Assembly (NCBI GenBank): GCA_000181795.3
Contig: CM012954.1
Span: forward strand, 7,791,377 to 7,855,376
DNA from: Trichinella spiralis
Taxonomy: Eukaryota > Nematoda > Enoplea > Trichinellida > Trichinellidae
DNA: 64,000 bases
Direction of reading: 5' to 3'
Shown in pieces: positions 1 to 14,810 of the stretch (position 1 is the stretch's first letter; each line of letters opens with the position of its first letter). Below the pieces are notes generated by a model. That model did not search any database and was not told the DNA's origin. It saw only the letters and a program-made list of their open reading frames with translations. The position numbers were made by a program, and so were the translations under genes.

Positions 1-1715
1 CAATCTTTTACACAGGATTCGATATTTTAATAGAAAGTTTATTATTTGAAAATCACAGTAACAGCAAAGGTTTTAGCCTTGTTTTTTTGCAAAGTCGAAA
101 CTTTTAAGTTATAGACAAATTCATTTCATTGATCAGAACAATTAAGGTAATCATTACAAACCTGGTCGCACGTCGTACAAACGCGTATTTGCCGAGATAT
201 TGCAAAAAAGTTGTACAATGATGCGATTTTAGTGGGGACGTCAGAGATAGAAACAAAACCTGCGCGCTTGATAATACATCTTATAATTGCATTTCATTAG
301 CATTTATACAAAAATTTGAACAAATACCCGCGAACAAAAGTTGCCGATTCCAATAACATTTGTGCCTGCATTTCACTTTTGTAATACAGAAACCCTTTGA
401 AATCCAAATTTTAAAACCTGTAATATATTGAAAATAATTATCCCTTTGAGGAGAACGCATTCGTTGAAAAATTTGCTAGTTGAATGTCAAAACAATGTCT
501 GTTATTCATTATTCAAATGGAAAAAGCAAAGCATGTACGTAGATCATTTATGAAAATTTTCGATGTATTATTATTATATAATAGATGAACCGTTTGAAAT
601 TACGTCATTGTATTATTGCATTAGTGTTTACTCATTTATCGAAAACTAAAATTGAAAGTATAAGTTGAAAAGAGATTGTAATCTTTTGAACATAGAAAAC
701 TTGAAACAAATTGTGTAACAGCAAATCATTGTCACGTTTCTTTTTGCATATTTCTGGCATAGTAATTCAATAATCTGCATAATACGTGACAAAATGAAGA
801 AATTTCAATGTTTTTGATTACTATGTTTACAAATACGCAATGTACTGCAGGCTATAATGAATACAATTAAGTTTTTCATTTCAGACTTGTCCTGTGAAGA
901 AAAGTTTAATATATTTTCACATTGAATAATCAAATGCTTTATCAACAGTGAAAGCTCAACTGAAGTGGTCACTTTGATTTTTAAAATGTTCAAAAATGAA
1001 AAACCTTTAATTACATGCAAAACAATGCTTTACCGTTTTCATTTTCACTTCAAAGGCTTTCTTTGATTTATTATTAGTAAAAGTGGCCTCTATAAAAATA
1101 ATATATATTTGCACAGATTTACGTATCTCTGGATATTACGTGATTCGTTTCGTAGTTGAAAGAATTCCAGTATTTGCAGTGATATTAACTGACATTCTAA
1201 GAAGTGAAATAGTTAATTATCGCTGAAATACATACTAATATTGAACTTGTAATCACTTTCAAGAACTTCTGATGACAAGAGTAGTTGTTTCTAATAATGT
1301 AATCTAAATAATTGAACAGATAAATATTTATTTCGTTTCAACAGAATTTGGAATGGCATTGTTTGTTAAATTGAAATTTTTTCACCAATTTCAAGCTCAC
1401 ATCTCAATCAACAGCTCAAAATTCAGTCACTCTCACCTCTAATATCTGAATGACAAGCAAGTACCATGCATATTATAATAAAGTATCAAGGTTCCCTTGA
1501 ATATAAAAAAAGCGGTTTAACGATTGTAATTAATACATCTGATTATGTTAATATATAAATATTTAAATCTATGAAATAATAATAATAATAATAATTGTAA
1601 TAATCAAACAACGTTCCTGCATTACTGTATTATTGAAAATGTTATCAGTGTGATGAAATGAAGGAAAAAAGGAAAATCATAGAAAAAAAAACAAGCAAAT
1701 ACCAGCAGAGTTCAA
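1..1715. other. Gene-free AT-rich stretch
   Basis: No supportable coding region is seen on either strand. Open frames are short and low-complexity. The right end lies downstream of the GABA transaminase stop and would hold its 3' UTR. A short ATA/AAT run lies near 1576-1595. Confidence 0.6.
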
Positions 1716-3194
1716 TTAGAATTCTTTCAGAACAGCATTTAAGCGTTCTAGAATAATTTCCGCGTGACAAGTTTGAAAAGTGAGCATTGGCCTGAATCGA
1801 ATGGATGCTTCGCCGCATCCGCCCATGTTAATGCCGCGTTGGCGCATCCGTGTCAATATATTGTCGCGGGTGGCTACGTCTCGGCATGTTATCGCACAGA
1901 ATGTTCCAAGACCGCGGGCGCTGTGGACTAAGGCGGGAAATTTTTCCTCCAACGCTTGCAAACCTGCCAAAAGTGTACGGCCGGCAATTTGCGTGTTTTG
2001 GAGCAAATTGTCGCGGCGAATGACGCGCAACGTCACGTCCAACAGCGCTAGCTTCGACGGATCGCCAAGCCATGTGTTGAAAATTCGATAACCCTGTTTG
2101 ACGTAGAATTCCGGCTTGAAATAGAAACCACCCAGGTACATCTTTTTGGAAAACGTCACCAAATCTGGCGATTCGGGCAAATCCCAGTGCTCGTGGGCCC
2201 ACATCCTACCAGTGGCACCGCATCCGGTCTGCACTTCGTCGACAATAAACGCCGCACCGGCTTGTTTGGTCAGCTTTTGCAAGTCGGTGAAAAATTCCTT
2301 GGACGCAAAATTGTCCCCACCTTCGGCTTGTATCGGTTCCACCAACACGGCGGCGACATCTCTGCCCCGCTGTTTGTACACTTCCATCAACTGCTGCACC
2401 TCGGCCAGACACTGCTGATCTTCATTTCTGTTGTAATCGGCATGCTCGTCGAGCGGATATTTGTAACGGGGAAACGACGCCATCGGCCAGTCGAGAGCTG
2501 GCATGTCGACCTTGTGTATCGCTTTGGAATGGGTGCAAGAGAGGCAGGCCATCGTTCGACCGTGAAAGCCGCCCTGAAAGCTGAGCACGCTCAACTGAGG
2601 GGATCCGGGAGGTTGGTTCTGCATCGAACTGCGCATATCGTCCGCGGTCGGCTCTTTGCCGCCACGTTGCTTTGTTCTGTACCATATGAAAGCAGTTTTG
2701 AACGCGTTTTCGTTGGAACATGAACCGCACATCATCGTCGCCACGTTCTTCATACCCGGCGGTGCGACGACCAACAACGAACTGCGCAACGACTGGACGT
2801 GATCTTTGGGCGGATACACGCCCAAAGCTGGTCGATTGATAAACATACTTCTCATGTTGGTCGATTTGACCGCTTCTATCAAATCCGGGTGGTTGTAACC
2901 GATTGGGATTGAAGCAATCTGCGAGTACACATCCAACAGCATGTTGCCGTCGACGTCGGCAATGTAATTACCGATAGATTTGGTGTAGTCGACGAAAAAC
3001 TGCACCGCGTCGCTGTTCTGTATTTCGGATAATTCATTTTTCAAACGCAACGAATTCGGACCAGGTATGGCAGTTGTGACAACAGGACCCTCTGGTTCGC
3101 CGGCTACAAGGGGTTTAGCCAAACAAAGTTTCCTCCTGAAGCAGGAGAAGAGCAACGGCCAACGATGAACAGCAGTGGGTAACAAAATTGTCAT
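1716..3194 (-). CDS. ABAT: 4-aminobutyrate aminotransferase, mitochondrial
   Basis: A single uninterrupted frame of 492 residues covers the whole family length (human about 500). It encodes the PLP-dependent enzyme that moves the amino group of GABA to 2-oxoglutarate in the mitochondrial matrix, ending GABA signalling and feeding the GABA shunt. The first about 30 residues are Arg/Lys- and hydrophobic-rich with no acidic residue, as in a mitochondrial targeting peptide. The CGSC motif (Cys156, Cys159) matches the cysteines that hold the 2Fe-2S cluster in the vertebrate enzyme. A VDEVQTG segment and FSKKM (Lys350/351, one of which forms the Schiff base with PLP) are present, and the SIRFRP segment near the C-terminus is conserved. 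Oddities are the lack of any intron in 1.5 kb and a GC content near 50% in sampled lines, well above neighbouring intron-bearing genes. The start is the first ATG preceding the targeting-like segment; an upstream 5' UTR exon is possible. Confidence 0.95.
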   Translation of the reverse strand: MTILLPTAVHRWPLLFSCFRRKLCLAKPLVAGEPEGPVVTTAIPGPNSLRLKNELSEIQNSDAVQFFVDYTKSIGNYIADVDGNMLLDVYSQIASIPIGYNHPDLIEAVKSTNMRSMFINRPALGVYPPKDHVQSLRSSLLVVAPPGMKNVATMMCGSCSNENAFKTAFIWYRTKQRGGKEPTADDMRSSMQNQPPGSPQLSVLSFQGGFHGRTMACLSCTHSKAIHKVDMPALDWPMASFPRYKYPLDEHADYNRNEDQQCLAEVQQLMEVYKQRGRDVAAVLVEPIQAEGGDNFASKEFFTDLQKLTKQAGAAFIVDEVQTGCGATGRMWAHEHWDLPESPDLVTFSKKMYLGGFYFKPEFYVKQGYRIFNTWLGDPSKLALLDVTLRVIRRDNLLQNTQIAGRTLLAGLQALEEKFPALVHSARGLGTFCAITCRDVATRDNILTRMRQRGINMGGCGEASIRFRPMLTFQTCHAEIILERLNAVLKEF

Positions 3195-5850
3195 CGCTGC
3201 AGCAGCAGTTGGAACAATTGGAAATGTTCAACGTCCTTGCAGCAGCAAGAATACTGCAGACAACTTTTATGGAGCGTTTATAGAAGAAAGCGGAGACAAG
3301 CAGATCAATAATAAAGAAGGACGACCGGAGAAACTTGATCAGTAATTTCAGACGTGCTGCAGTCAGCAGTCGTACGCGGCTATCATCTAATTTCTCCAAC
3401 TGGTTCACCGCAAACAATTCATCCAACAAATAATACCAACAACCAATAATAATAATAATATTCTTGCCTGACCAAGCAAAAAAAATTTTTTTTTATTTTT
3501 CAACAATGAAGCAACCCTTATATCAGTGTGAATGAATATATCAATAAAAATGAGATGAAATACGAAAATAAGAGAAAATATAGAACAAAACCGTGAAAAA
3601 GAATTATTCGTCGTCAATTATTCTCAGTTTCAACGCAATCTGTCAGTTGAGCTTACACTTTGCCTGAAGCTGTCAAACTGTTTGATCTTCGCAGACAAGT
3701 AATAAACAACTTGCACAATGCCTATGGCTAATCACTGCCATTCAACAAACAAGCACAAAGCAACAACCTGTTTATCAAGCGCATAATTCATTCCCCACAT
3801 TTACAGTAAACTACCGATAAGCATGGTCGTCTATTGAAATATCGTTTAATAACAGAATACAATTATTATCTAGTTTCTGTAAAGTAAAAATCAAATCAGT
3901 TCAACCAAAATACCAGTAGAACCGAACTTCTCACCTATTCTTCCATTTCAAACATGGATAACAGATTGGTTTCATAAATACATTAAAATTAAAAATACTT
4001 TAATTATACTTTGGTTTTGAATTGAATTTGAACAGAAGAGAAGAAAACTTGCAACAAAAAATAACATACCTTCAAATATAATAGATAATTTTATCATCAA
4101 CGTAATAATGAACAACTTGTAAAGATTAAAATATTGGCAGAACAGAACAGATCGAACAATAATATAAAATGCAACGAACAGCAGCAGCGCAAAATTACTT
4201 ATAAAATTCGTTGCACATTTATGAAAATCACTTCATTATATGCAAATTTCAATATTTGCTTTCCATCACCAGTTTGTAATAATAACAACACCGCTACAAA
4301 CTTTCTTTTGCAATTTGCATTCGCAACGACTTTCCTCGTGATTTAAAGTATTGTAAATATTTCAGAATGTAGAGTTTTTGACATCAACTGAGCTAATGCG
4401 TGTTTGCCGTAACGCACTTGATTTTATTTGCTGTGCCTTTGACTGCAATAAAGTATACATGCTAAGTAGAATCTAGTTCGCTGATAAAAGTCAACGATCA
4501 ATATTACGCTCGAACAGAAGAGAATCTGTTACCAGGACGACTGAATTTGAAAAAAGATATTCTTAGCTTGCAGGGCTATTTTCCCAGACTACAATTCTCA
4601 CTTCATATCAATTTAATATTTCAATTAATATAAAAAACTATTTCCAATAATCATGTTTGGGCACATAAGTCTCTTAGCTATTTGATATAAATACTGGATA
4701 ATACTGTCAACTAAAAATTGAAAAATTCAACAACAAAGCCTGAAAAACATGAAAAGTGATGCAATAAAACTGCTACAAAGAACAAAAATCTTATTAAATT
4801 TCATTAAAAAATAAATATAATATACTGTAAACTGATTTATCATTCTGCTCGTATAAAACATGTCAGTTTTCCATTATTGCCCAGGTATTAGTGGATTTTA
4901 TTTTCGCGCATCATTTCAAATTAAACGCTTCAATCGTTTGGAAATAGGAATGCACGACCGCAACCAGTTGAATGTACAATTCAAATCTGTTTTAAATATT
5001 ATCCTGTCTAAGTTTCTTTTGTTATTTCATCTAGTAGAAAGCAAAAAAACTTGATAACACTAACACAGTTCAGAAGAAGTTCAAGTTCTTATTCAAAATC
5101 ATAAAACATAATCAAAACCCCCATTATAAGAATAAATAAAATTATGTGCAATTTTAAAATATTAAAATAACAACAGCAGACTTTTGCACCTGAATTTGGG
5201 TTACTGTAGTGATGACTGTTACGACAACATAATGAAAATAAAGTAAATGGGGGATGCAGAACAACAACATGGCGTTTATGCGTTTGTGTCAATTACTGAA
5301 GTGTTATTATATCGCTTGCACTGCTAGTATCGAGTTATATATTGCTTGGAGGGATATTTGCGCGCTGTTGTTTCATCGAGTACAACCGGTCCGTTGCAGA
5401 ATATGAATAAACGAATAGACAAACGGTGCAATTATACAAACAGAACAGATCAGTCACAATTAGTCTGATTTTCCAACTTCAGACTGGGCTTAATAGTCCA
5501 CTGTACCTGATGTCGATAAATTTTGTTCGAGTTTGTTAAATTATTTGTCAAAATCACTCAATAATAATAATAATAATCAAGTCGAGTGATTCATAACTGA
5601 AAATAATGAAATACCGGAAACCGAAATCTGTGAATTTCATAAATAACAAATAAACTAACATACATAATACATAACTTGCAAATCGAAATAATACTGTATG
5701 ACAAATTTTAATACATTTTACATTTTTTGGAAACATACTGATTTCTTCAAATTAATTTAAAATACATAAGATCTTTAAATAAAATGCTAATATATTTTTC
5801 TGAGAGCAATACATATATACATTTCCTATTATGTGAAACTTTTGTAGAAA
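3195..5850. other. Intergenic, GABA transaminase to FOXRED1
   Basis: About 2.6 kb between two divergent genes. The first about 230 b next to the transaminase start are less AT-rich and probably hold its promoter and 5' UTR. The rest is AT-rich with only short low-complexity frames. Several TACTGTA/TACAGTA heptamers occur here (for example near 3806, 4824 and 5203). Confidence 0.5.
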
Positions 5851-8405
5851 ATGAACGTAAAATGGAAATATTTTAGCATCAGATCAATGCATCGTATGGC
5901 CAAAATTACATTTCATCGAATCATCTCATCCTATTCAAGAACACTGCACAAATCATCAATTTTAAACTATGATGATTATACAAATAAATCATTCTATGAC
6001 ATTGGTGAACATCCTTACAAGCGCGTGTGGGAGATCACGAAACTGGATTTCCAGGTAATACATTTTATATCACTAAATAATGCTTTTATTTTTAATAAAC
6101 ACATAATGTATTGTTTCTGACATTCTATAATTGTAATTATAATTACGTATTCTTAATCATTTGTTTTTTTTCATCCCATCTCTTAAACCGTATAATCAAA
6201 GCAAAGGAACAAAACGAATAACCCTGTAAACTGTAAACAAACAAAAAGGCATTCCAACTACCTGTAGTGATGATCTATTTATTAACAGAAAGGAGTGTTA
6301 TTTTTACTTTAATTAAATAATATCTTTTTCAGCGAAACAGAATTCGTTACAATCAGGCGAAATACGATTATTACAAACGTCGCGGAAAGCTGACAAATAT
6401 GATGAAAAGCGTTTGTGATTTAGAACTCTTACCTATGGAATGTACAGTAGCAATAATTGGAGGCGGTCTTGTTGGTTCTGCATGTGCTTGGTGGATAAAA
6501 CAGCGAATACGAGACGATGACTTGAAAGTTGTTGTCATTGAAGCCGACTCTACAGTAAATATACTTTCAACTGTACTTACATGGAAATGATGTTCAAATT
6601 TCTTTCACTTATACAGTTATGATTAATTTAAACGTTGTTATAATTTTAATCAAATTTTATAGTTTATTATTTAATTCTTCGACAAAAAGGCTAACATATG
6701 ATGCAAACCTGAATATTATAGTTTTCAATTAGCTCAACGATTTTATCACCTGGTGGAATTTGGCAACAGTTCAGTTGTCCAGAGAAAGTTCAAATGTCTT
6801 TGTTCACTGCAGAATTTTTGCGCAATGCCAACGAACATCTCAGAATTTTAGGTTTTTAGAAAAAAATTTCTGGAAATTCACTAGATTTTTTAATTCTGTT
6901 GCAATTTTCTTCAGAAAACGATCTGCCAGCTTTCAGATTCACCCCCATGAATTCATTGTTTCTAGCGGACAACGAAGAAAAAGCAAACGCAATGGTGCAA
7001 AACCATAAAATGCAGACGTAAAATGCATCCTCATTTTTACAGTGCACTGTCATTCAAGTGGAGTCAAGTTGACCTTTTTCTCAGTGATCTAGGTGCCAAG
7101 GTGAAGCTGCTCAACAACGATGAGCTGCAGCTGATGTTTCCATTTATGCGTTTTGGTGACATTGTTCTTGGTTCACTGGGTAGAGGAAAATTCAAACGAA
7201 CTACTATAATTTGTTCTTAGACTAAAAACATGTTTGAAATAATGATTTTCAGGTTCGGAAAATGAAGGAGTTTTCGACGGTTGGCAACTACTGTCTGCTT
7301 TCCGAGAAAAGAACATCACTTTGGGAGTGCAGTATATCAAAGCGAAAGTGACAGGATTTCTCTACGAATGGAACAATGACCAGTCTCCTGCTAAAGTACT
7401 TTCAGAACGTGATCAGTGGAAGCACAAATCTCTGCGTCGACTTGTGGTAGATTTGATTTTTACACTGGTAAAAATAATTACACCTACATAATGCGGAACT
7501 GTTCAAATTTAGATGGAACCTCAGGTAACAGATTGTGCACCCAGAGCTTTGTACTCCTACTTATTCATAAACTGTGCTGGTGCATGGTCTGGCGAAGTAG
7601 CTGAGATGGCTGGATTTGGCTTGGGCGAAGAAGTCATGTCTGTTCCGATTCCAGTTGTTGCCAGGTATGTGTGGAAAAATCACAACGTGCATACACATTT
7701 GTATATTGTATGCAAAGAACATATATAAATGGTGCTTTCTATTGAACTTACAGGAAACGATACGCGTTCATATTTCACTGTCCAGATGGTCCATCTCTAG
7801 ATATGCCTTATTTGTTCGATCCAAGTGGGGTATGGTGTCGTCGAGAAGGCTTGGGACATCTCTATATATGTGGGAAAAATCCAAGCTGGGTAAGCAGTCT
7901 GTATAGAGTAGTTTTAGATGTTGTTATTGTTTTCAAACTCGTTTCTCATCCATAATATTACGTATCAGGAAGAGGACAACCAAATCGATCACAGCAATCT
8001 CGACGTTGACTATGATTATTTCGACACGAAAATCTGGCCAGTGTTGGCAGCCAGAGTACCCAGCTTCGAAAAGCTAAAAGTCTGTTCATCATTTGCGACG
8101 ACAAGTCCAAATTTCCATTACCTTTACACAGTTGTATTCTTTTTTATTTTCAGGTTAAAAACTCTTGGGCATATTATGTGGACAGAAATTTATACGACAA
8201 CAGCGCTATCATTGGTCCACATCCGTTCCATTCAAATTATTATCATTGTGGAGGTTTTGACGGCATGGCTTTGCAGCATGGCATTCCCGCTGCTCGAGCC
8301 TTGATGGAACAGTTCCTCGAAGGAGCGTATGTCAGTATTGATCTACGAGACTTTCATCTCAGTCGCATGCTTCGTGGAAAGACAGTGAAACCAGAATGCT
8401 TCTAA
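5851..8405 (+). CDS. FOXRED1: FAD-dependent oxidoreductase, FOXRED1-like
   Basis: Ten exons (5851-6054, 6333-6554, 6722-6851, 6915-7017, 7043-7179, 7253-7446, 7513-7664, 7754-7889, 7969-8079, 8154-8405) join to a 546-residue protein. FOXRED1 is a mitochondrial FAD protein of the DadA/sarcosine-oxidase fold needed for complex I assembly or stability. The FAD-binding GxGxxG motif is seen as [14 protein letters not shown], followed by an acidic strand end (VVVIEAD). Later segments [34 protein letters not shown] and IIGPHP match the vertebrate protein in order. The third exon start was set at 6722 rather than at a nearer AG because only that choice gives the conserved segment before SPGGIWQQF. 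The first about 100 residues are lineage-specific and contain a basic, targeting-like N-terminus. An AATAAA lies about 20 b after the stop. The gene is tail-to-tail with the lysyl-tRNA synthetase gene, 99 b apart. Confidence 0.9.
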
Positions 8406-8504
8406 TTTTGATGCCTTTTACTTAATAAAATCAACTCTCGTAGATCCAATTAATTCTTTGGCTGTGCTTGGATCGAACAATACTAATAATAGAATTTCAC
8501 CGTT

Positions 8505-11739
<3,235 letters not shown>

Positions 11740-12214
11740 GTTTAAAATAAATCAGTATCTAAAAATAATACTTCATTATCATAACTAAGATAAAACTTTC
11801 GAAATACATTAAAAAAGTACCTACAAAATATCACTTCATAATATATTAATTGTGAAAATAAATAAATATAATTATATATCTGCCAAACAATCGGACACAC
11901 AAACAAATTTAAATAATTCTACCTGGAATTAATTTTTCTGTTGTTTAAAGTAAATGAGAAAAAATAACATACCTTCCAAAACCAAACCGCCGTTCAAAAT
12001 TAACTAGAAAGCAATGCTCGCTGGCAAATACAGTAACCCATAACAAAAGAAATTATGAACAAAACTACAGTACAGTCAATGACTAAATAATAATTTGTAT
12101 TAATAGCGCATACAATAATAATAAATAAAACCATTAAATCATAAATGAAATGAAGAACCTTATAAGTATATAACACAATTTCTGCATTTCAATTCAACAA
12201 ATCACAAGTTTTAA
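11740..12214. other. Upstream region of lysyl-tRNA synthetase
   Basis: AT-rich DNA 5' of the synthetase start, which should hold its promoter. No recognisable element or coding region was found. Confidence 0.45.
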
Positions 12215-12439
12215 ATGAAAGTTACAAAATTTTACATTCAATTACGTGAACTCTGTTACGACAGTGTAAGAAAATGTTTTGAAAATTTGGGTTATAACCC
12301 TCTTATAAAAAGAGAAAAAGAAACAACTGATGAACGTGCTAATAAATATTTAAAGGTTCTCCAACATGTATACTGTAATTGTAACAGCAAAAAATGCAAA
12401 ATGCAAAGAAAATTCATGTCACATTGGACAGCAAGATAA
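12215..12439 (+). CDS. Hypothetical 74-residue protein
   Basis: A free-standing frame on the strand opposite its neighbours, not recognised. Composition is protein-like rather than low-complexity: 19 Lys/Arg, 6 Cys, an N-terminal amphipathic half containing FYIQLRELCYDSV and a C-terminal half with YCNCNSKKC. There is no signal peptide or membrane segment. An AATAAA-type signal follows within about 15 b of the stop. It could be a small basic nuclear or mitochondrial protein, the last exon of a gene whose 5' part was missed, or chance. Confidence 0.3.
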   Translation: MKVTKFYIQLRELCYDSVRKCFENLGYNPLIKREKETTDERANKYLKVLQHVYCNCNSKKCKMQRKFMSHWTAR

Positions 12440-12689
12440 ATTGTAAATAATAAATTAAAATTTAATATATAAGATCCAAATATTACAACAAAACGTAATA
12501 CATACAATTATAAATAAAAAATAAAAGATAATAACGTTTATTTGAAAAAGCATTGGGTGAAATAAACAATTAAACTGTAGAAAATAATCGAATCTTCTTC
12601 AATTATTACTTGAAGATTTGAAGCAAATTCAGTCAGAAAAATTTAGCTCTTACCAACATGTAATAACAAATGATAATGACGAAAGAAGT

Positions 12690-14076
12690 TCAAAATTCTA
12701 CTACACGACTGTTCAACTCCTTCAGTTTAGCAATATCTTTCGAAACATTTTCACATACGTCATTCAACCTAGCCAACTCTTTTTCAGCAATATCTTTGTT
12801 ACTTTCACTGATCAATCGACTTAATTCCTGAAATGAAAAAACAACAATAAATAAAATTAAACGGATTATGAAAAAAACTACAAACAAACGGTTCGGCTTA
12901 CGTTGATAGATCGCTTTTCAATTTCGAATAGTTTATTTCTAAGAAATCCTATGTCTGTTTCGATTCCTTTGATGCTCAGCTGCTGGAAACGTTCCATGCG
13001 TTTGTTACGATTTTCCAAAACGCTTGCTCGATTTTTGATGCATTCCATTTTTTTCTATTAATAACACAGCATAACCGAAAGCAATTAACAACAAACACAA
13101 TTCATACGACGTAATTTGTTTCCATTTCATTTAACTTTGTTTGCAAATCATGCGCTTCTGCTCGAGTGCAGTTAAGTGCAATTTCATACTCGGATTCACG
13201 CCGTTTAGCTTCAGCAAGTTTTTTTGCATAATACTGAAAAAAAATATTTTAAAGATCCATAGGAATAACTTTACCTGAAATATTACGTACAAGCGCTTGT
13301 CGATCCTTTTGCTTCATAAATTGCACACATTGACAACATTTCAGTGCTGTTGATGTTTGACGACTTTCAGGAGTTATACCCATTAGCTCTTTGCGTAAAT
13401 CCAAATTCTCACGAATAAGTTGCTGAGTTACCTTTCGAAATGGAGTAAGACTGAAATTGTTTCACCAAATTAAAAAGAAAAATATATTCTTTTATGAGTC
13501 TTACTTTGCACTTTTGAACTGAACAGTGTCTTTTTCCATTTCTCTTTCCGAAACCATTTCCTTTTCATTCGTCAAATCTTAGTCATATATATAAAATGTA
13601 TTCTTAATGTTTGATTGCATTTTCTCAACAACAGTTTCTTACCAGTAGATAATAACCTTTGCAAGTCAAATTTTTCTTGTTTAAGCTGCTCAATCTGTTC
13701 CTCAGCTTCTTCTAACCGTAACTACGACAAAAAGAAAATCATTGAAATAAAAGAATCATAATAAACGAAAAAAAGAGTAACTAAAGATATGAATGCATTT
13801 TCAAAAACTATTAAGCAACAAATTTTAAATTAGGTCTAGTCACCAATTACTTTCAGTCTGATATTTTCCTGGCGTAGTGTTCGAACTTTCTGAAATAGCA
13901 GCTCATTTAGCGATTCGCGATTACCACTTTTCAACTCTTCACCTGCTAATCTCTAAATCAAATAACAGCAAGCAATACACAGAAGAATACAGACAAATTG
14001 AATAGCAACAAACCGATGTGTAGCCCGTGTCCTCGAAATCGTTTTCATCACAATCACACATTTTATCAGCTGCCAT
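12690..14076 (-). CDS. Coiled-coil protein, function unassigned
   Basis: Eight exons (14076-14014, 13952-13851, 13721-13643, 13577-13505, 13450-13291, 13233-13111, 13054-12902, 12827-12690) splice into a 296-residue frame with no stop. The short acidic N-terminus contains MCDCDENDFED. After it almost the whole chain shows heptad-like Leu/Ile spacing with high Glu/Lys/Gln, interrupted once near residues 140-160 by a small cysteine cluster (KCCQC). No signal peptide, membrane segment or catalytic motif is visible, so a structural or adaptor role is likely; I cannot name the family. At the exon 5 donor, the site at GTACGT was preferred over a GTAAAG 17 b further on because only the former keeps the next exon open. 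An alternative start at the second Met (residue 6) is possible. Confidence 0.75.
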
Positions 14077-14810
14077 CAAATGTAACAACAACAGAAAACA
14101 CTAACATCTGAAAACAAAGAGTAATTTATTCAAAACTGAATCTTCAATCTGCAATTGGGCACCACTTACCAACAAAAAATTGAAATAAAATGAACAAACC
14201 AGTTACTTCAAGGCTAACTGAAATTTTAAAGTCAACATTACAGTAACTCATTTTCAGGTATAATTGTTGTATTCATTTTCTGTTTAAAGTCAATTGAAAT
14301 AATTAAAGTTTTAATAATCATTGCGATGTTTTGAATTTATGAAATGTTAAGCTGTTACATTTCAAATTTCAAATTTTTGATAAATGTCTAAAATAAATGA
14401 ACTTACTGTTTGTGATTTTTTGTTGCTCTTGATTTCAAATTTATTTATTCACTTACATTCAGTTTGCAATAAATAATACAGTGAATAATAAATACATTTG
14501 TTTCAATAAATTCATCTTTACTTTGCCTGATAAAATTTGCAAGTTACTTTTAGTTTGCTTGAACAGCTTCTTCCATCATATACTTCTGCTCAGATGATTG
14601 TGAAAAAAGAACTTCATGCAATTTCACGCATTTCATTCACAAAAGCAAAAATATTTCAGTAAAATAAGTAAATAAATAAAAATTGAAATCATAAAAGTGT
14701 GCTTCACAGACAAGACAACAACAACAGCAACAGCAGCAGCAGCAGCAGCAGTAGGAAAAAAAGTATTGCAGTTTAGCTTTTCTGTTTAGATAAATTTTCA
14801 CTATTGTTGA
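14077..14810. other. Region between coiled-coil gene start and nuclear receptor stop
   Basis: AT-rich, with no supportable coding region. It should contain the promoter of the coiled-coil gene and, at its right end, the nuclear receptor 3' UTR, which would include the CAA/CAG repeat. Confidence 0.45.
14714..14752 (+). repeat. CAA/CAG trinucleotide repeat
   Basis: A run of ACA/CAA units passes into about eight CAG units on the + strand. It lies about 60 b beyond the stop of the minus-strand nuclear receptor gene, so its transcript would carry a CUG/UUG tract if the 3' UTR extends that far. It is not in a reading frame of any gene called here. Confidence 0.9.

Noticed and set aside
1780-2723. 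Plus-strand frames up to 178 codons opposite GABA transaminase
   Set aside because: Antisense shadows of the enzyme's GC-rich single exon.
6733-6851. FOXRED1 exon 3 starting at the nearest AG (6733)
   Set aside because: It puts the conserved SPGGIWQQF segment out of frame; the AG before 6722 restores both frame and conserved residues.
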